From Solirubrobacteraceae bacterium (GTDB lineage Bacteria > Actinomycetota > Thermoleophilia > Solirubrobacterales > Solirubrobacteraceae), in the NCBI GenBank assembly GCA_030447275.1, contig JAUJPF010000013.1, forward strand, positions 1 to 64,000: 64,000 bases of DNA, read 5' to 3'. Shown one piece after another: positions 1 to 10,701 of the stretch (position 1 is the stretch's first letter; each line of letters starts with the position of its first letter). The notes under the pieces are model-generated. The model searched no databases and was not told where the DNA came from. It saw only the letters and a list, made by a program, of their open reading frames with translations. The position numbers and the translations under genes are program-made.

Positions 1-1663
<1,663 letters not shown>

Positions 1664-1722
1664 CGGGTCCAGTCAGGGGTCCCCGCGCTAAGGGATCGCG
1701 CCGACGTGCCGACTTCAAGCGC

Positions 1723-2670
1723 ATGGCCACCGACACCGCGACCCGGCACCGTCTCGTCACCCGTTCCGACTTCGATGGCCTGGTCTGCGCGGCGCTGCTC
1801 AAGCGCCTCGGGATGCTCGACGACATCCTCTTCGTCCACCCGAAGGACATGCAGGACGGCAACGTCGAGCTGCGCCCGACCGACATCACGACGAACCTGC
1901 CGTACAACGCGGGCGTGCACCTCGCCTTCGACCACCACGACAGCGAGGTCGAGCGCGTCGGCGCCGCCAAGCCGGCCAACCACGTCATCGACCCCGCCGC
2001 CCGCTCGGCGGCGCGCGTCGTGTACGAGTACTTCGGCGGCGACGAGCAGTTCGGCGGCTGGCCGTGGACCGAGCTCTTGTGGGCGGTCGACAAGGCCGAC
2101 TCGGCCGACTTCACCGAGGCCGAGATCCTCGACCCGACCGGCTGGATCCTCCTCAGCTTCCTGATGGACCCGCGCACCGGCCTCGGGCGCTTCCGTGACT
2201 TCCGGATCTCGAACTACCAGCTGATGATGCAGCTCATCGACGCCTGCACCGAGCTGACCGCCGAGGAGATCCTCCGCACGCCGGACGTCGCCGAGCGCGT
2301 CGCGCTCTACCGGCTGCACTCCGAGCAGGCGGTCGAGCAGGTCCGCCGGCTCGCGCGCGTGCACGGCGACGTCGTGGTGCTCGACCTCCGCGAGGAGGAC
2401 GTCATCCACCCGACCAACCGCTTCATGATCTACGCGCTCTTCCCCCAGTGCCGCGTCTCGATGCACGTGCTCTGGGGCCTCAAGCAGCAGAACACGGTCC
2501 TGGCCGTCGGCAAGTCGATCCTCGACCGCACGTCGCCGGTCGACATCGGCGACCTGATGCTCGAGTACGGCGGGGGCGGCCACGACGCGGCCGGCACCTG
2601 CCAGGTCGCCAACGACGACGCCGAGCGCGTGCTCGGCGAGCTCGTCACGCGCATCAACCGCGCAGGCTGA
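1723..2670 (+). CDS. DHH-family phosphoesterase
   Basis: 315 residues. The DHH family are Mn2+-dependent phosphoesterases acting on short nucleic acids, cyclic dinucleotides or polyphosphate. Visible motifs are RSDFDGLVCAALL near residue 13 (metal-binding Asp), AFDHHDSE near residue 66 (the DHH signature), and a C-terminal GGGGHDAAGTCQV glycine-rich DHHA1 motif near residue 287. No CBS, PAS or GGDEF domain is attached and no membrane segment is seen, so it is soluble. It could be a nanoRNase/pAp phosphatase-like or exopolyphosphatase-like enzyme; the sequence alone does not decide. The 3' end overlaps the convergent EEP gene by 17 bases. Confidence 0.85.
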   Translation: MATDTATRHRLVTRSDFDGLVCAALLKRLGMLDDILFVHPKDMQDGNVELRPTDITTNLPYNAGVHLAFDHHDSEVERVGAAKPANHVIDPAARSAARVVYEYFGGDEQFGGWPWTELLWAVDKADSADFTEAEILDPTGWILLSFLMDPRTGLGRFRDFRISNYQLMMQLIDACTELTAEEILRTPDVAERVALYRLHSEQAVEQVRRLARVHGDVVVLDLREEDVIHPTNRFMIYALFPQCRVSMHVLWGLKQQNTVLAVGKSILDRTSPVDIGDLMLEYGGGGHDAAGTCQVANDDAERVLGELVTRINRAG

Positions 2671-3316
2671 AGACCAGCGGCCGGTGGTCGCTGAGCGGCC
2701 CCGCGTCGAGGCGCTTCGCCCCGGCGCGCTCGAAGCCGCGCGCGAACACGAAGTCGACGCCGCCGCCGCCGATCCGCTTCATCCCCGGCACGATCGGGTC
2801 GGGGATGTTGAAGTCGCCGCCGAGCACGGCCCTCCCGCCGCCGCCTGACCAGCGCTCGATCGCCTTCGCCGCCCGGGCGATGTCGTGCTCGGGCCGCGGG
2901 CGCGGCCGCGTCTGGGCGTGGAGGTTCCCGAGCCACGTCCCGTCGTCGAGCCGGACCGCGTGCATCCAGCGCCGCTCGGGCCACCACCGCAGGCGCTCCT
3001 CGCGGTGGTCGGCGATCCGCGCGCCGCGGACGAGGATCGCGTTCGAGCCGCCTCCCCACGACTTCATGACGTCGGGCCAGCGGTCGGCGAGCCGGCGCTG
3101 CACGTCCGGCAGCAGGACGCGGCCGGTGACGTTCATGCGCATCGAGGCATGCGCGCGCTCGGCCAGCCGCCGCGGCCACCACGGCGGGACCTCTTGGAGC
3201 AGCGCGACGTCCCACTCCCAGCCGGCGATGAGCGCAGCGAAGTCGTCGAAGAGGTCGCGGCCCGCCGGGGGCCGCGACCGGCCGTGGAAGACGTTCCAGG
3301 TCAGGACGCGCAACAC
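2654..3316 (-). CDS. Endonuclease/exonuclease/phosphatase (EEP) family protein
   Basis: 220 residues from GTG 3316. The frame starts VLRVLTWNVFHG, the classic first EEP motif. It continues with VALLQEVPPWW (metal-binding Glu), GNLHAQT, GGDFNIPDP and a terminal LSDHRPLVFSL (catalytic Asp-His pair), so all key EEP positions are present. The family includes AP endonucleases, DNase I-like nucleases and inositol or sphingolipid phosphatases; which applies is unclear. No signal peptide is seen. It is divergent from argF with only seven bases between the predicted start codons. Confidence 0.8.
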   Translation of the reverse strand: MLRVLTWNVFHGRSRPPAGRDLFDDFAALIAGWEWDVALLQEVPPWWPRRLAERAHASMRMNVTGRVLLPDVQRRLADRWPDVMKSWGGGSNAILVRGARIADHREERLRWWPERRWMHAVRLDDGTWLGNLHAQTRPRPRPEHDIARAAKAIERWSGGGGRAVLGGDFNIPDPIVPGMKRIGGGGVDFVFARGFERAGAKRLDAGPLSDHRPLVFSLRG

Positions 3317-3323
3317 TCCCCTC

Positions 3324-4199
3324 TTGCCCCCGCACTTCCTGGACGGAACCGAGCTGTCGCGCGACGAGCTGCTCGCGCTCATCGACCGCGCCGCCGCGAT
3401 GAAGGCGCACCCGCTCGACGCGCGCCCGCTGGCCGGCCGCTCGGTGGCGCTCGTCTTCGAGCGGCCGTCGACGCGGACGCGGCTGTCGTTCGAGGCCGGC
3501 GTCTTCGAGCTCGGCGGCCACCCGATCGTGCTGCGATCGGGCGAGCTCCAGTTGTCCCGTGGCGAATCCCTCCGCGACACGGCGCTCGTCCTCGCGCGCC
3601 ACGTCGCGGCGATCGGGATCCGGACCGGCCCGCACGCCGACGTCGTCGAGCTGGCCGAGCACAGCGCCGTCCCGGTGATCAACATGCTCACCGCCGACCA
3701 CCACCCGGTGCAGGTCCTGGCCGACCTGCTCACGCTCCGCGAGGCGTTCGGCCGCGTCGAGGGGCTGAAGATCGCCTACGTGGGCGACGGCAACAACGTC
3801 GCGCGCTCGCTCGCCGTGGTCGGCGCGCTCGGCGGGGTCGAGGTCGCGGGCGCCGCGCCCGCGGGCGACCCGCTCGAGGCCGGGCGCCCCGCGACGCTGA
3901 CCGACGACCCGGCGGAGGCCGTCGCCGGCGCGCACGCGATCTACGCCGACGTCTGGGTGAGCATGGGCGACGAGGACACCGCCGACCGCCGCCGCGCCGA
4001 CCTCGCGCCCTACCGGATCGACGACGCGCTGCTCGACCGCGCCGCCCCCGGGGCGATCGCGCTGCACTGCCTCCCCGCGCACCCGGGCGAGGAGATCACC
4101 GCCGAGGTCCTCTACGGCTCGCGGCAGCGCATCTGGGACGAGGCCGAGAACCGCCGCCACGCCCAGAAGGCGCTGCTCGAGCTGCTCGTCGCGGGGTGA
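3324..4199 (+). CDS. argF: Ornithine carbamoyltransferase
   Basis: 291 residues from TTG 3324. It makes citrulline from ornithine and carbamoyl phosphate in arginine biosynthesis. Motifs seen: FERPSTRTRLSFEAG (carbamoyl-phosphate loop STRTR), HHPVQVLADLLTLRE, YVGDGNNVARSL, DVWVSMGDE (ornithine side) and HCLPAHPGEE (catalytic Cys loop). It is slightly shorter than typical OTCases (about 305-330), because of a short N terminus. An upstream in-frame extension would run into the divergent EEP gene. No other arg genes are in the window. Confidence 0.92.
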   Translation: MPPHFLDGTELSRDELLALIDRAAAMKAHPLDARPLAGRSVALVFERPSTRTRLSFEAGVFELGGHPIVLRSGELQLSRGESLRDTALVLARHVAAIGIRTGPHADVVELAEHSAVPVINMLTADHHPVQVLADLLTLREAFGRVEGLKIAYVGDGNNVARSLAVVGALGGVEVAGAAPAGDPLEAGRPATLTDDPAEAVAGAHAIYADVWVSMGDEDTADRRRADLAPYRIDDALLDRAAPGAIALHCLPAHPGEEITAEVLYGSRQRIWDEAENRRHAQKALLELLVAG

Positions 4200-4205
4200 C
4201 GCCGC

Positions 4206-4395
4206 CTACTGCTCGCCCAGCGTCCGCCGCAGCTCGACCGTCCGGACGCGGCCGGCCCGGAGGCGGACGATCGTCTGCACCGGCGCCGCCTCGCCGACGA
4301 AGCACACGCGCGGGCCGGGTCCGCGCGTCGGCGGCCGGCGGCGCGAGCCCCGCGGCGGCAACCGCGAGCGCGACCGCTGCGGCCGGTCGGCTCAC
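4206..4395 (-). CDS. Small exported protein of unknown function (frame-disrupted)
   Basis: GTG at 4395 overlaps the metzincin stop (GTGA). The first frame encodes a signal-peptide-like stretch (VSRPAAAVALAVAAAGL, then an ADA cleavage-like site). A second frame carries on with CFVGEAAPVQTIVRLRAGRVRTVE to a TAG at 4206-4208. The two join if one GT of a GTGTG run near 4310 was lost, which would give about 63 residues. No family is recognised. The same strand and overlap suggest co-expression with the protease. Confidence 0.45.
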
Positions 4396-5196
4396 GGCCC
4401 GTAGGCGCGCCGGAACGTGTGCTTGTCGTGGGGGCCGAGCGTGCGCCCCCAGGGGACCCCGCTGGTGTTCGACGCGCACATCGTCTCGCGGTTGGAGTCA
4501 GTGCGCCCGCACCGCGCCGTCCCCCTCGGGATGTGGTTCGGGCCGTCGTAATGCGCCCCCCAGCCCGTCGCGTGGCCGAACTCGTGCGTCATCACGCTCT
4601 GGAGGTCCTGCTTCGAACCGGCCTCGCCGGCGCGCCCGGGCACGTCGCGCTCTCGCCGCGGTACCAGCGGCCGCCGAGGCTCCGGTTGAGCGTGGCGAAG
4701 AACTTGAACGGCCTGCCGTCCTCGGCGCGCAGGCACGTCGTCGCCTCGCCCAGCGTGACGTAGCCGGGCCGCGGAGCGGGAAGCGGCTCCCAGAACACGA
4801 GCGCGAGTGGCACCCGGTCCGCCCCGCGCGTCGCGCCGCAATAGCGCGCGCGTCCCTCACCACGACCGCGCACCTGCTCGTACGGCGCGTTGTAGGGGAC
4901 CTCCTGCGCGCCGTGGCCCACGAACGCGAACCTCCGGCCCATGTTGTTCCACGTCTGCGCCGCGCGCCGCGTCGCCCGTTTGTAGCTGCTGTCGCCATTG
5001 CGGGTGCCGGGGAACCCGGACTCGAACCACCAGCGGCGGACCTGGTCGTTCGCATCGGGGTAGGAACCGTTGCGGTAGGCGGCCCGCGGTCGTTGCCGGA
5101 CTGCGGCAGCGCCCGGTGGGCGTCCGCCGCCGCCTGCCACAGCGACAGCGCGAGCAGGCCGAGCAGCGGCAGGGCCGTGATGCGGCGGAGGGTCAT
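4392..5196 (-). CDS. Secreted metzincin-type zinc protease (two frame breaks)
   Basis: ATG at 5196 begins a signal peptide (MTLRRITALPLLGLLALSLW, then AADAH). The body is in a second frame (AYRNGSYPDANDQVRRWWFESGFPG and TWNNMGRRFAFVGHG). The C-terminal part is in a third frame, with KQDLQSVMTHEFGHATGWGAH and a later RETMCASN. HEFGHATGWGAH fits the metzincin zinc motif HExxHxxGxxH and the Met may be the Met-turn, so this looks matrixin-like. Breaks lie near 5083 and 4660. The zinc motif is intact. The start overlaps the upstream gene's stop. A surface or secreted protein is its likely substrate. Confidence 0.65.
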
Positions 5197-5897
5197 GGCA
5201 TCTCCCGGAGGTAGCTGTCGACGAACGCGGAGCACGCTTCGAACCAGGTGACGGTCCACGCTCCGGTTGGGTCGCGGGCGACGTCGAGGCGCCCGCGGAC
5301 GAAGCCGTCTACGCGGGCGACGTACACGGCGGTGTCGCTGTCGGCCGCCGCCTGCGAGAACGCGGTCGGTGTGATGCGAGGCAGGTTCACCGTGCCCAGC
5401 AGGTACGCGGCGACCGCCGCGTCCGGCGTCGGTGGTCCGAGCTCGGGTGTGGTCAACGGCGGGGTGGCGAGCTCGGTCGGCGAGTAGTCGAAGTGGCTCG
5501 TCACGATGTACGGGTCGTCCGAGGCGCACGCGATCTGCGTCTGGCTGAGTCCGTCGTCGTCGCCCATGAGGTCGTTGTCGTCGTCGGGCGCCTCGGCCCC
5601 CTCATCCTCGGCGGCGTCCGGCTCGTTGTCGGGGAGGTCGGCGACGTCGCTGGCGGACTCGTCCGGGGCGTCCGGGGGCGCGGGCTTGACGCTCACCACC
5701 CAGCGGCGCACGGTCTCGAGCCCGACCTGGTCCGTGGCGATCACCTCGACCGTGTGCTCACCCTCCGCGTAGCGGCTGGCCGGGAACAGGTACGGGTCGC
5801 CGGCCAGGCCGCAGGCGCCGCCCGGGCACCCCTGCTCACGGCGCTGGACCAGCAGCCCCTGGCGGAACCGCGCCCGACCGGCCTCTCGCTCCTGCAT
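5193..5897 (-). CDS. Possible 5'-truncated surface protein remnant
   Basis: 234-residue open frame without a signal peptide. It starts inside what looks like a beta-sandwich: GCPGGACGLAGDPYLFPASRY followed by GEHTVEVIATDQVGLETVRRWVVSV, similar to the repeated 'EGxHTVxVxATDxxG' strands of actinobacterial surface proteins. A long acidic linker follows (residues about 80-130), then an unrecognised C-terminal domain of about 95 residues (SHFDYSPTELATPP through WFEACSAFVDSYL). The missing export signal and abrupt start suggest 5' loss, or a frame break in the 148-base gap upstream. Its stop overlaps the protease ATG. Confidence 0.5.
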   Translation of the reverse strand: MQEREAGRARFRQGLLVQRREQGCPGGACGLAGDPYLFPASRYAEGEHTVEVIATDQVGLETVRRWVVSVKPAPPDAPDESASDVADLPDNEPDAAEDEGAEAPDDDNDLMGDDDGLSQTQIACASDDPYIVTSHFDYSPTELATPPLTTPELGPPTPDAAVAAYLLGTVNLPRITPTAFSQAAADSDTAVYVARVDGFVRGRLDVARDPTGAWTVTWFEACSAFVDSYLREMP

Positions 5898-5976
5898 CGG
5901 AACCCCCCGTCTTGGCGCCGCCCCGGCGCGTCAAACGTCGTAACGAGCGCTGCGCGAGGAACGTGCGCTAGGCGTT

Positions 5977-6045
5977 CTAGAGACGCCGCGCGACGAGGAT
6001 CACCGCATCGGTCCGGTTGCCGGACGTGGCGCCGACCCGGATCTC
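5977..6045 (-). repeat. Duplicated C-terminal coding tail lying after the subtilisin stop codon
   Basis: On the minus strand, the TAG of the upstream subtilisin gene (6046-6048) is followed in the same frame by 23 codons ending in another TAG at 5977-5979. They read EIRVGATSGNRTDAVILVARRL. The last residues before the real stop are RVRIVAAAGGRTQTVTLVARRV. The two tails match at about half of their positions, and the period is exactly 69 bases, so this is a diverged in-frame tandem copy. It would be translated only by readthrough. Confidence 0.7.
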
Positions 6046-9000
6046 CTAGACCCGCCGCGCGACGAGCGTCACTGTCTGCGTGCGCCCGCCCGCCGCGGCC
6101 ACGATCCGCACGCGGTAGGTGCCGCGCCGCTTCGAGCGGAAGCGCAGGCGGTGGACGCGCCCGGCCCGGTAGGTGCGCGCGCGGTAGCGGCGCGCGGTGC
6201 GCCCGCCGCGGGTGACGGTCGCGCGCACCCGCGCGGCGCGCGTGACGACGAACGAGATCGTCAGCGGGCGGTTGCGCCGGCCGCCGAACGTCGGGCGCAG
6301 GACCTTCGCCTTCCAGAAGATCCGGCCGCGCGCGATCCGGAAGTACGACGGCGCGAGCCGGTACCGGCCGCGGGCGCGGCGGATCGCGAAGTTGCGCTTC
6401 TCGTAGCGCGCGCCCGACCGCGCGCGCATCCGCACCATGAGGAACCCGTCGGCGACGCGCCGGCCCGCGCGGTTGGCCCGCCCGTTCCAGATGAACGACC
6501 GCCGGCGCGACGAGAAGCGCGCGACGAGCTGGTCGACCACGCGCCCGCGCTTGCTCTGCTGGAAGACGTCGACGCCGACCCGGCCGGCCCCGCGCGGGAT
6601 CACGATCCGCAGCCGCCGCCCGAGCGGCCGCACGCGCGCCTTGGCCAGCAGCCGCCCGCCGTCGCAGACGGCGGCCCGGTCGAGCACGGCCGGGCGCCCG
6701 ACGTTGCCCTGGTCGTCGACCGCGCGCACCGCGACGAACCGGCGCAGCGCGCCGGCGGCGACCGCCAGCATCGCGCGCTCGCCCGCGGGCTGGACCGCGC
6801 CCTCGGCGGCGACCGAGATCCCCGCGCTGAACCTGCGCGCGGTGATCGCCCTGTCCGACGTGCGGACCTCGTACCGCGTCGCCCTGCCGCACAGCAGGTC
6901 GTCGCCCGGGGACTCGAACGAGAGCGCGCCGCCGTCGAGCGCGAGGTCCATCGGCCGGCCGGGGAGGCGCGCGTCGCGCCGCAGGTCGCCCGAGTTCGCG
7001 AGGTCGTGGTGGAACTGCGGCCACGACGACGGCGAGCACGCGGCGGCCGGCGTCCCGAAGCCGAGGATCCGCCCGGACCGGGTGCCGGCGATGACGACCT
7101 TCTTCGCGCGCTCGTCGGTGTCGAGGGTGCCGAACGAGCCGATCGTCGGGTTGGCGACCATCCAGTCGCCCTGGAGCTTCGGCCAGCCGGGGACGTCCGT
7201 CCCGTTCGCGGTGAAGGCCTGGATGTCCATGCTCGACGTGCCGGCGACGACCTCCTCGCCGGTCGCACCGTCGATGTCGGCGATCGACGGCCCGGTGAGG
7301 AACTGGAGGTCGTTGACCTGGACGGGCCAGCCCGGCTTCACCGTGCCGGTGTCGGTCGTCCACGCGACGACCTGGTCCTCGCCGCCCTGGTACTCGGGCG
7401 CGACGACGTCGACCGCGCGCCGCAGCCCGGCGGCGGGCGCGAGGAACGTCTTGCCGTCCGACAGCTCGCCGAACGCCGGATGCCCGAACGCGGCGAGGAA
7501 GGGCTGGTCGGTCGACGCGCCGCCCGACGACGCGAGGCCGCGGTCCTGGCCGTCCGAGCGGCCGTAGCACGACTGCCCGTCCGGGTCTATGAGGTAGGCG
7601 ACGCCGGCCGCGGGGATGGTGCCCACGCGCGGCGACTCGCCGCCGCCGTTGCAGCGCACGTCGCCGATGACCGGCGAGCCGGTGATGCCCTCGCCGACGA
7701 GCGGGAGGATCCCCGCCGCCAGGATGCCGACCCGGAACGGCCAGCCCTCACGCAGGTTGCCGCCCGCGCCGTAGGCGAAGAGGCGACCGTTCGCGAGATC
7801 GAGCGCCTCGCCGAGCGCCGCGTACTCGGCCGCCTCGACGCCGCCGCCGTTGAACCCGCCGTCGTCGCCGGCCGCGTAGGACTCGTTCGTCCCGACGACG
7901 ACCTCCGGCCGCCCGTCGGGCGGGACGTCGAGGTCGCCGACGGCCGGCGTGTCGATGATCGCGCCCTGGTCGAACTTCGCGCCGACGCCCTCCTTGAACG
8001 TCACCTGATGCGTCGCCGGGTCGACCGACTCGACCTGGGCGCCGTCGACGGCGAGGCCGGGCCAGCCGCGCCCCGCGGTGCCGTCGTCGTTCCACGCGTA
8101 CACGTGGCGATCGAGGGCCGCCGCGACGATCTCGAGCCGCCCGCCGTCGTCGCCGTCGAGGTCGGCGAGCACCGGCGAGCCGATGAAGCCGAGCTGCGTG
8201 CGGTTCGTCTTGCCCTTGCGCGCGTTGACGAACGGCGCGAGCGGCCGGCCCGACCACGCGACCTCGGTCTGGAGCTTGCGCTCGAGCGTGCCGGTGGCGC
8301 TGAAGACGTAGACCTTGCCCTCGAGGTCGGCGACGACCAGCTCGAGCGCCCCGTCGTGATCGAGGTCGCCCGCGGCCGGCGTCGCGAGCACCGCCCCCGC
8401 CGCCCGGTCGACCGCGCCGCTCGTGAACCCCCGGCTCGTCTGGCGCGGCAGGTCGTCGGTGTGCACGGGGAACCCGGGCAGCTCGGCGCCGTCGCGGCCC
8501 CACGCGTGCACGACCCCGTCGGAGTTGGCGACGATCAGGTCGTTGCGGTTGTCGCCGTCGAGGTCGGCGAGCAGCGGCGAGGACTCCACGTCGCCGTCGA
8601 GCTGCTTGGGGAAGCCGTCGAGCGCGTCGGCGTCGCGGTGCAGGAAGAGCTTGCGCCGGTCCTGGCCGGTGAGCGCGTCGGAGCCAGTGAGCGTCGCGGT
8701 GATCTTGACCACGAACCCGTACGGGTCGGTGTTCGGACGCCCGTTGTACGGCTGGTCGGGAAGCGTGCCGTGCTCGACGCCGCGGAAGTTCGTCGCGCGC
8801 GGGAACCGCGCCTTGAGGTCGGCCATGCTCACCGTGCCGAGCGCCCCGTCGAGCGGCAGGGAGCGCGCGGTCTTGCCGTCGCAGGCGTCAGAGGCGATCG
8901 GGGCGAAGTCGCCCTCGCCGGGGTAGCCGCCCGGCGCGACGAGCACCTGGCAGGTGTAGGCGGCGCCGCGCGCCCACACCGTGCCTCTGACCGTCACGTC

Positions 9001-10644
9001 GGGGCCGTCCGGGTCGATCTTGTCGTACCAGCCCGGGCCGGTGACCTCGACGTCCGGCGGCACCCGCGCCGCGTCGACGGCGTCGAGGACGCGGTTCATG
9101 TTCACGCGCCCGTAGCCGTAGAACTGGTCGTGGCCCTTGCGCGCTGGGTACGAGACCGGGACGGTCGCCACGCGCTGCGGCGGGGCCGACGCGAATGGGT
9201 CCATGCACGCCATCGTCGGGACCGGCCGGCAGCTCAGCTCGGCCGACACCCCGAGCGGGGTCTGCGCGAAGTTCACGTCGTCTGCGACCGGAGTGTTGCC
9301 GAGCACGCCGGTGGCCATGATCTGCTTGACCTCGCCGGCCGAGAGCAGGCAGGCGGCGCCGCCGACGCGCTTGCAGCTCGGGTGCGGCGCGAGCTGCCCG
9401 GCCGCCCGCGCGTTGAGCGCCGCCGCGTAGACGAGGCCGGCCATGCCGGAGGCCCTTCCCGTCGCGTCCGACGAGCAGCTCACGCTCGGGATCGCCACGT
9501 CGATCTTCGCGTTGAAGTTCGTGCAGCCGTTGAACTGGAGGTGCGAGGGCGTCTGCTCGGTGCGCGTGACCGAGTTGACGAGGATCACCCTCGGATACGA
9601 CGAGGGCCAGTTGTTGTGCTGCGCCGATTCGTCGGCGGCCGACGCGATCGTCGTCACGCCGTGCTCCCACGCGTAGTCGATCGCCTGCCCGGCGAGCTTC
9701 GACTTGTTCAGCGTCCCCAGCGCCTCCTGCACGACGAGCACGTCGTTGTCGACCGCATAGATCACCGCCTGCGCGAAGCGGTTGACGTCGGCGATGAACG
9801 ACGTGCCGACGCGCATGTGGATCGCCATGCAGTTCGGGCACGTGCCCAGCTCGCCGTCGTTGTCGGCCTCGGCGACGGAGTCGCGCGCCTCGCCGGTCCC
9901 GTGGCCGTACTGGACGTCGTCGTACGGGTCGTTGTCGTCGTCGACGAAGTCCCAGCCGACCATGTCGTCCGGGTAGCCGTTGTTGTCGTCGTCGTCGCCG
10001 TCGGTGAAGGCGATGAGGACGTCCTGCGGGTCGAGCATCGGCCGCCCGGAGAAGGCGGGCCCGTCGGCGTCGGCGAACGTCGGCCCGACGCCGTTCGGCG
10101 GGTCGGCCGACACGCGCGAGTCGCAGGCGTAGTCGAGGACGTCGAAGACGCCGTCGCCGTTGAGGTCGCGCCCGTCGTCGCGGTACGTCGCGCACGCGAC
10201 GCCCGGCTCGAGCGACTCGACGCGGTCCGAGCGCGGCGCCGGCGCCTCGCCCGTCGAGATGCGGGTCTTGCGGCGCAGGTCGCGCATCGCGGTGAGGTCG
10301 TTCCACTTGATGCCGGAGTCGAGCACGGCGATCGTCACGTCCGGGCGCCCCGTCGTCGTCCGCCAGCCCTGGTCGACGTCGGCCGGGTCGGCGAGGTGCG
10401 CGCCGCGGACGTAGTCGAGCTCCTGCGCGTTGGGCCCGGGCGGCGCGAGCGCGGCGCGGGTCGCCGCGTACATGAAGCTCAGCTTGCCCCTGAGGTCGTT
10501 CGGCGTCTGGCCGGCTCCCGGCGGCAGGCGGTAGGTCGTGTAGTCGCCGGGGTTCCCGGCCTTGTACGGGAACGCCGCGAAGGCCGCCGCGGCGGGCAGC
10601 AGGACGAACAGGCAGAGGGCGACGACCGGGGTCCGGCGGAGCAT
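6046..10644 (-). CDS. Secreted subtilisin-family (S8) protease with FG-GAP/VCBS-like repeats
   Basis: 1532 residues with a signal peptide (MLRRTPVVALCLFVLL, then AAAAFA). The S8 triad is visible: TIAVLDSGIKWND (Asp), VQYGHGTGEARD (His) and TGRASGMAGLVYAAAL (Ser). Between Asp and His lie calcium-binding-like acidic runs (DLNGDGVFDVLDYACD, DDDDNNGYPDD). After about residue 690 there are repeated strands of the type LADLDGDNRNDLIVANSDG, which fit FG-GAP/VCBS beta-propeller repeats. The C-terminal 150 residues are very Arg-rich beta strands. It probably acts outside the cell. One unbroken frame of this length stands out among the damaged neighbours. Confidence 0.88.
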   Translation of the reverse strand: MLRRTPVVALCLFVLLPAAAAFAAFPYKAGNPGDYTTYRLPPGAGQTPNDLRGKLSFMYAATRAALAPPGPNAQELDYVRGAHLADPADVDQGWRTTTGRPDVTIAVLDSGIKWNDLTAMRDLRRKTRISTGEAPAPRSDRVESLEPGVACATYRDDGRDLNGDGVFDVLDYACDSRVSADPPNGVGPTFADADGPAFSGRPMLDPQDVLIAFTDGDDDDNNGYPDDMVGWDFVDDDNDPYDDVQYGHGTGEARDSVAEADNDGELGTCPNCMAIHMRVGTSFIADVNRFAQAVIYAVDNDVLVVQEALGTLNKSKLAGQAIDYAWEHGVTTIASAADESAQHNNWPSSYPRVILVNSVTRTEQTPSHLQFNGCTNFNAKIDVAIPSVSCSSDATGRASGMAGLVYAAALNARAAGQLAPHPSCKRVGGAACLLSAGEVKQIMATGVLGNTPVADDVNFAQTPLGVSAELSCRPVPTMACMDPFASAPPQRVATVPVSYPARKGHDQFYGYGRVNMNRVLDAVDAARVPPDVEVTGPGWYDKIDPDGPDVTVRGTVWARGAAYTCQVLVAPGGYPGEGDFAPIASDACDGKTARSLPLDGALGTVSMADLKARFPRATNFRGVEHGTLPDQPYNGRPNTDPYGFVVKITATLTGSDALTGQDRRKLFLHRDADALDGFPKQLDGDVESSPLLADLDGDNRNDLIVANSDGVVHAWGRDGAELPGFPVHTDDLPRQTSRGFTSGAVDRAAGAVLATPAAGDLDHDGALELVVADLEGKVYVFSATGTLERKLQTEVAWSGRPLAPFVNARKGKTNRTQLGFIGSPVLADLDGDDGGRLEIVAAALDRHVYAWNDDGTAGRGWPGLAVDGAQVESVDPATHQVTFKEGVGAKFDQGAIIDTPAVGDLDVPPDGRPEVVVGTNESYAAGDDGGFNGGGVEAAEYAALGEALDLANGRLFAYGAGGNLREGWPFRVGILAAGILPLVGEGITGSPVIGDVRCNGGGESPRVGTIPAAGVAYLIDPDGQSCYGRSDGQDRGLASSGGASTDQPFLAAFGHPAFGELSDGKTFLAPAAGLRRAVDVVAPEYQGGEDQVVAWTTDTGTVKPGWPVQVNDLQFLTGPSIADIDGATGEEVVAGTSSMDIQAFTANGTDVPGWPKLQGDWMVANPTIGSFGTLDTDERAKKVVIAGTRSGRILGFGTPAAACSPSSWPQFHHDLANSGDLRRDARLPGRPMDLALDGGALSFESPGDDLLCGRATRYEVRTSDRAITARRFSAGISVAAEGAVQPAGERAMLAVAAGALRRFVAVRAVDDQGNVGRPAVLDRAAVCDGGRLLAKARVRPLGRRLRIVIPRGAGRVGVDVFQQSKRGRVVDQLVARFSSRRRSFIWNGRANRAGRRVADGFLMVRMRARSGARYEKRNFAIRRARGRYRLAPSYFRIARGRIFWKAKVLRPTFGGRRNRPLTISFVVTRAARVRATVTRGGRTARRYRARTYRAGRVHRLRFRSKRRGTYRVRIVAAAGGRTQTVTLVARRV

Positions 10645-10647
10645 GGC

Positions 10648-10665
10648 GCGAACGTAGCCGTTCGC
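10648..10665. promoter_or_regulatory. Inverted repeat between divergent genes
   Basis: GCGAACG-TAGC-CGTTCGC is a perfect 7-bp inverted repeat with a 4-base centre, three bases outside the start codon of the subtilisin gene and 36 bases before the divergent gene at 10702. The whole intergenic space is 57 bases. It could be an operator or an mRNA hairpin. No promoter boxes can be named with confidence. Confidence 0.35.
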
Positions 10666-10701
10666 ATGGCCGTCTGCGCCGGTCGCGATAGCCTCGCCGC
10701 C

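Noticed and set aside
2430..4160. Long minus-strand open frame opposite argF
   Set aside because: It is a high-GC shadow; only the EEP frame (2654-3316) has family motifs.
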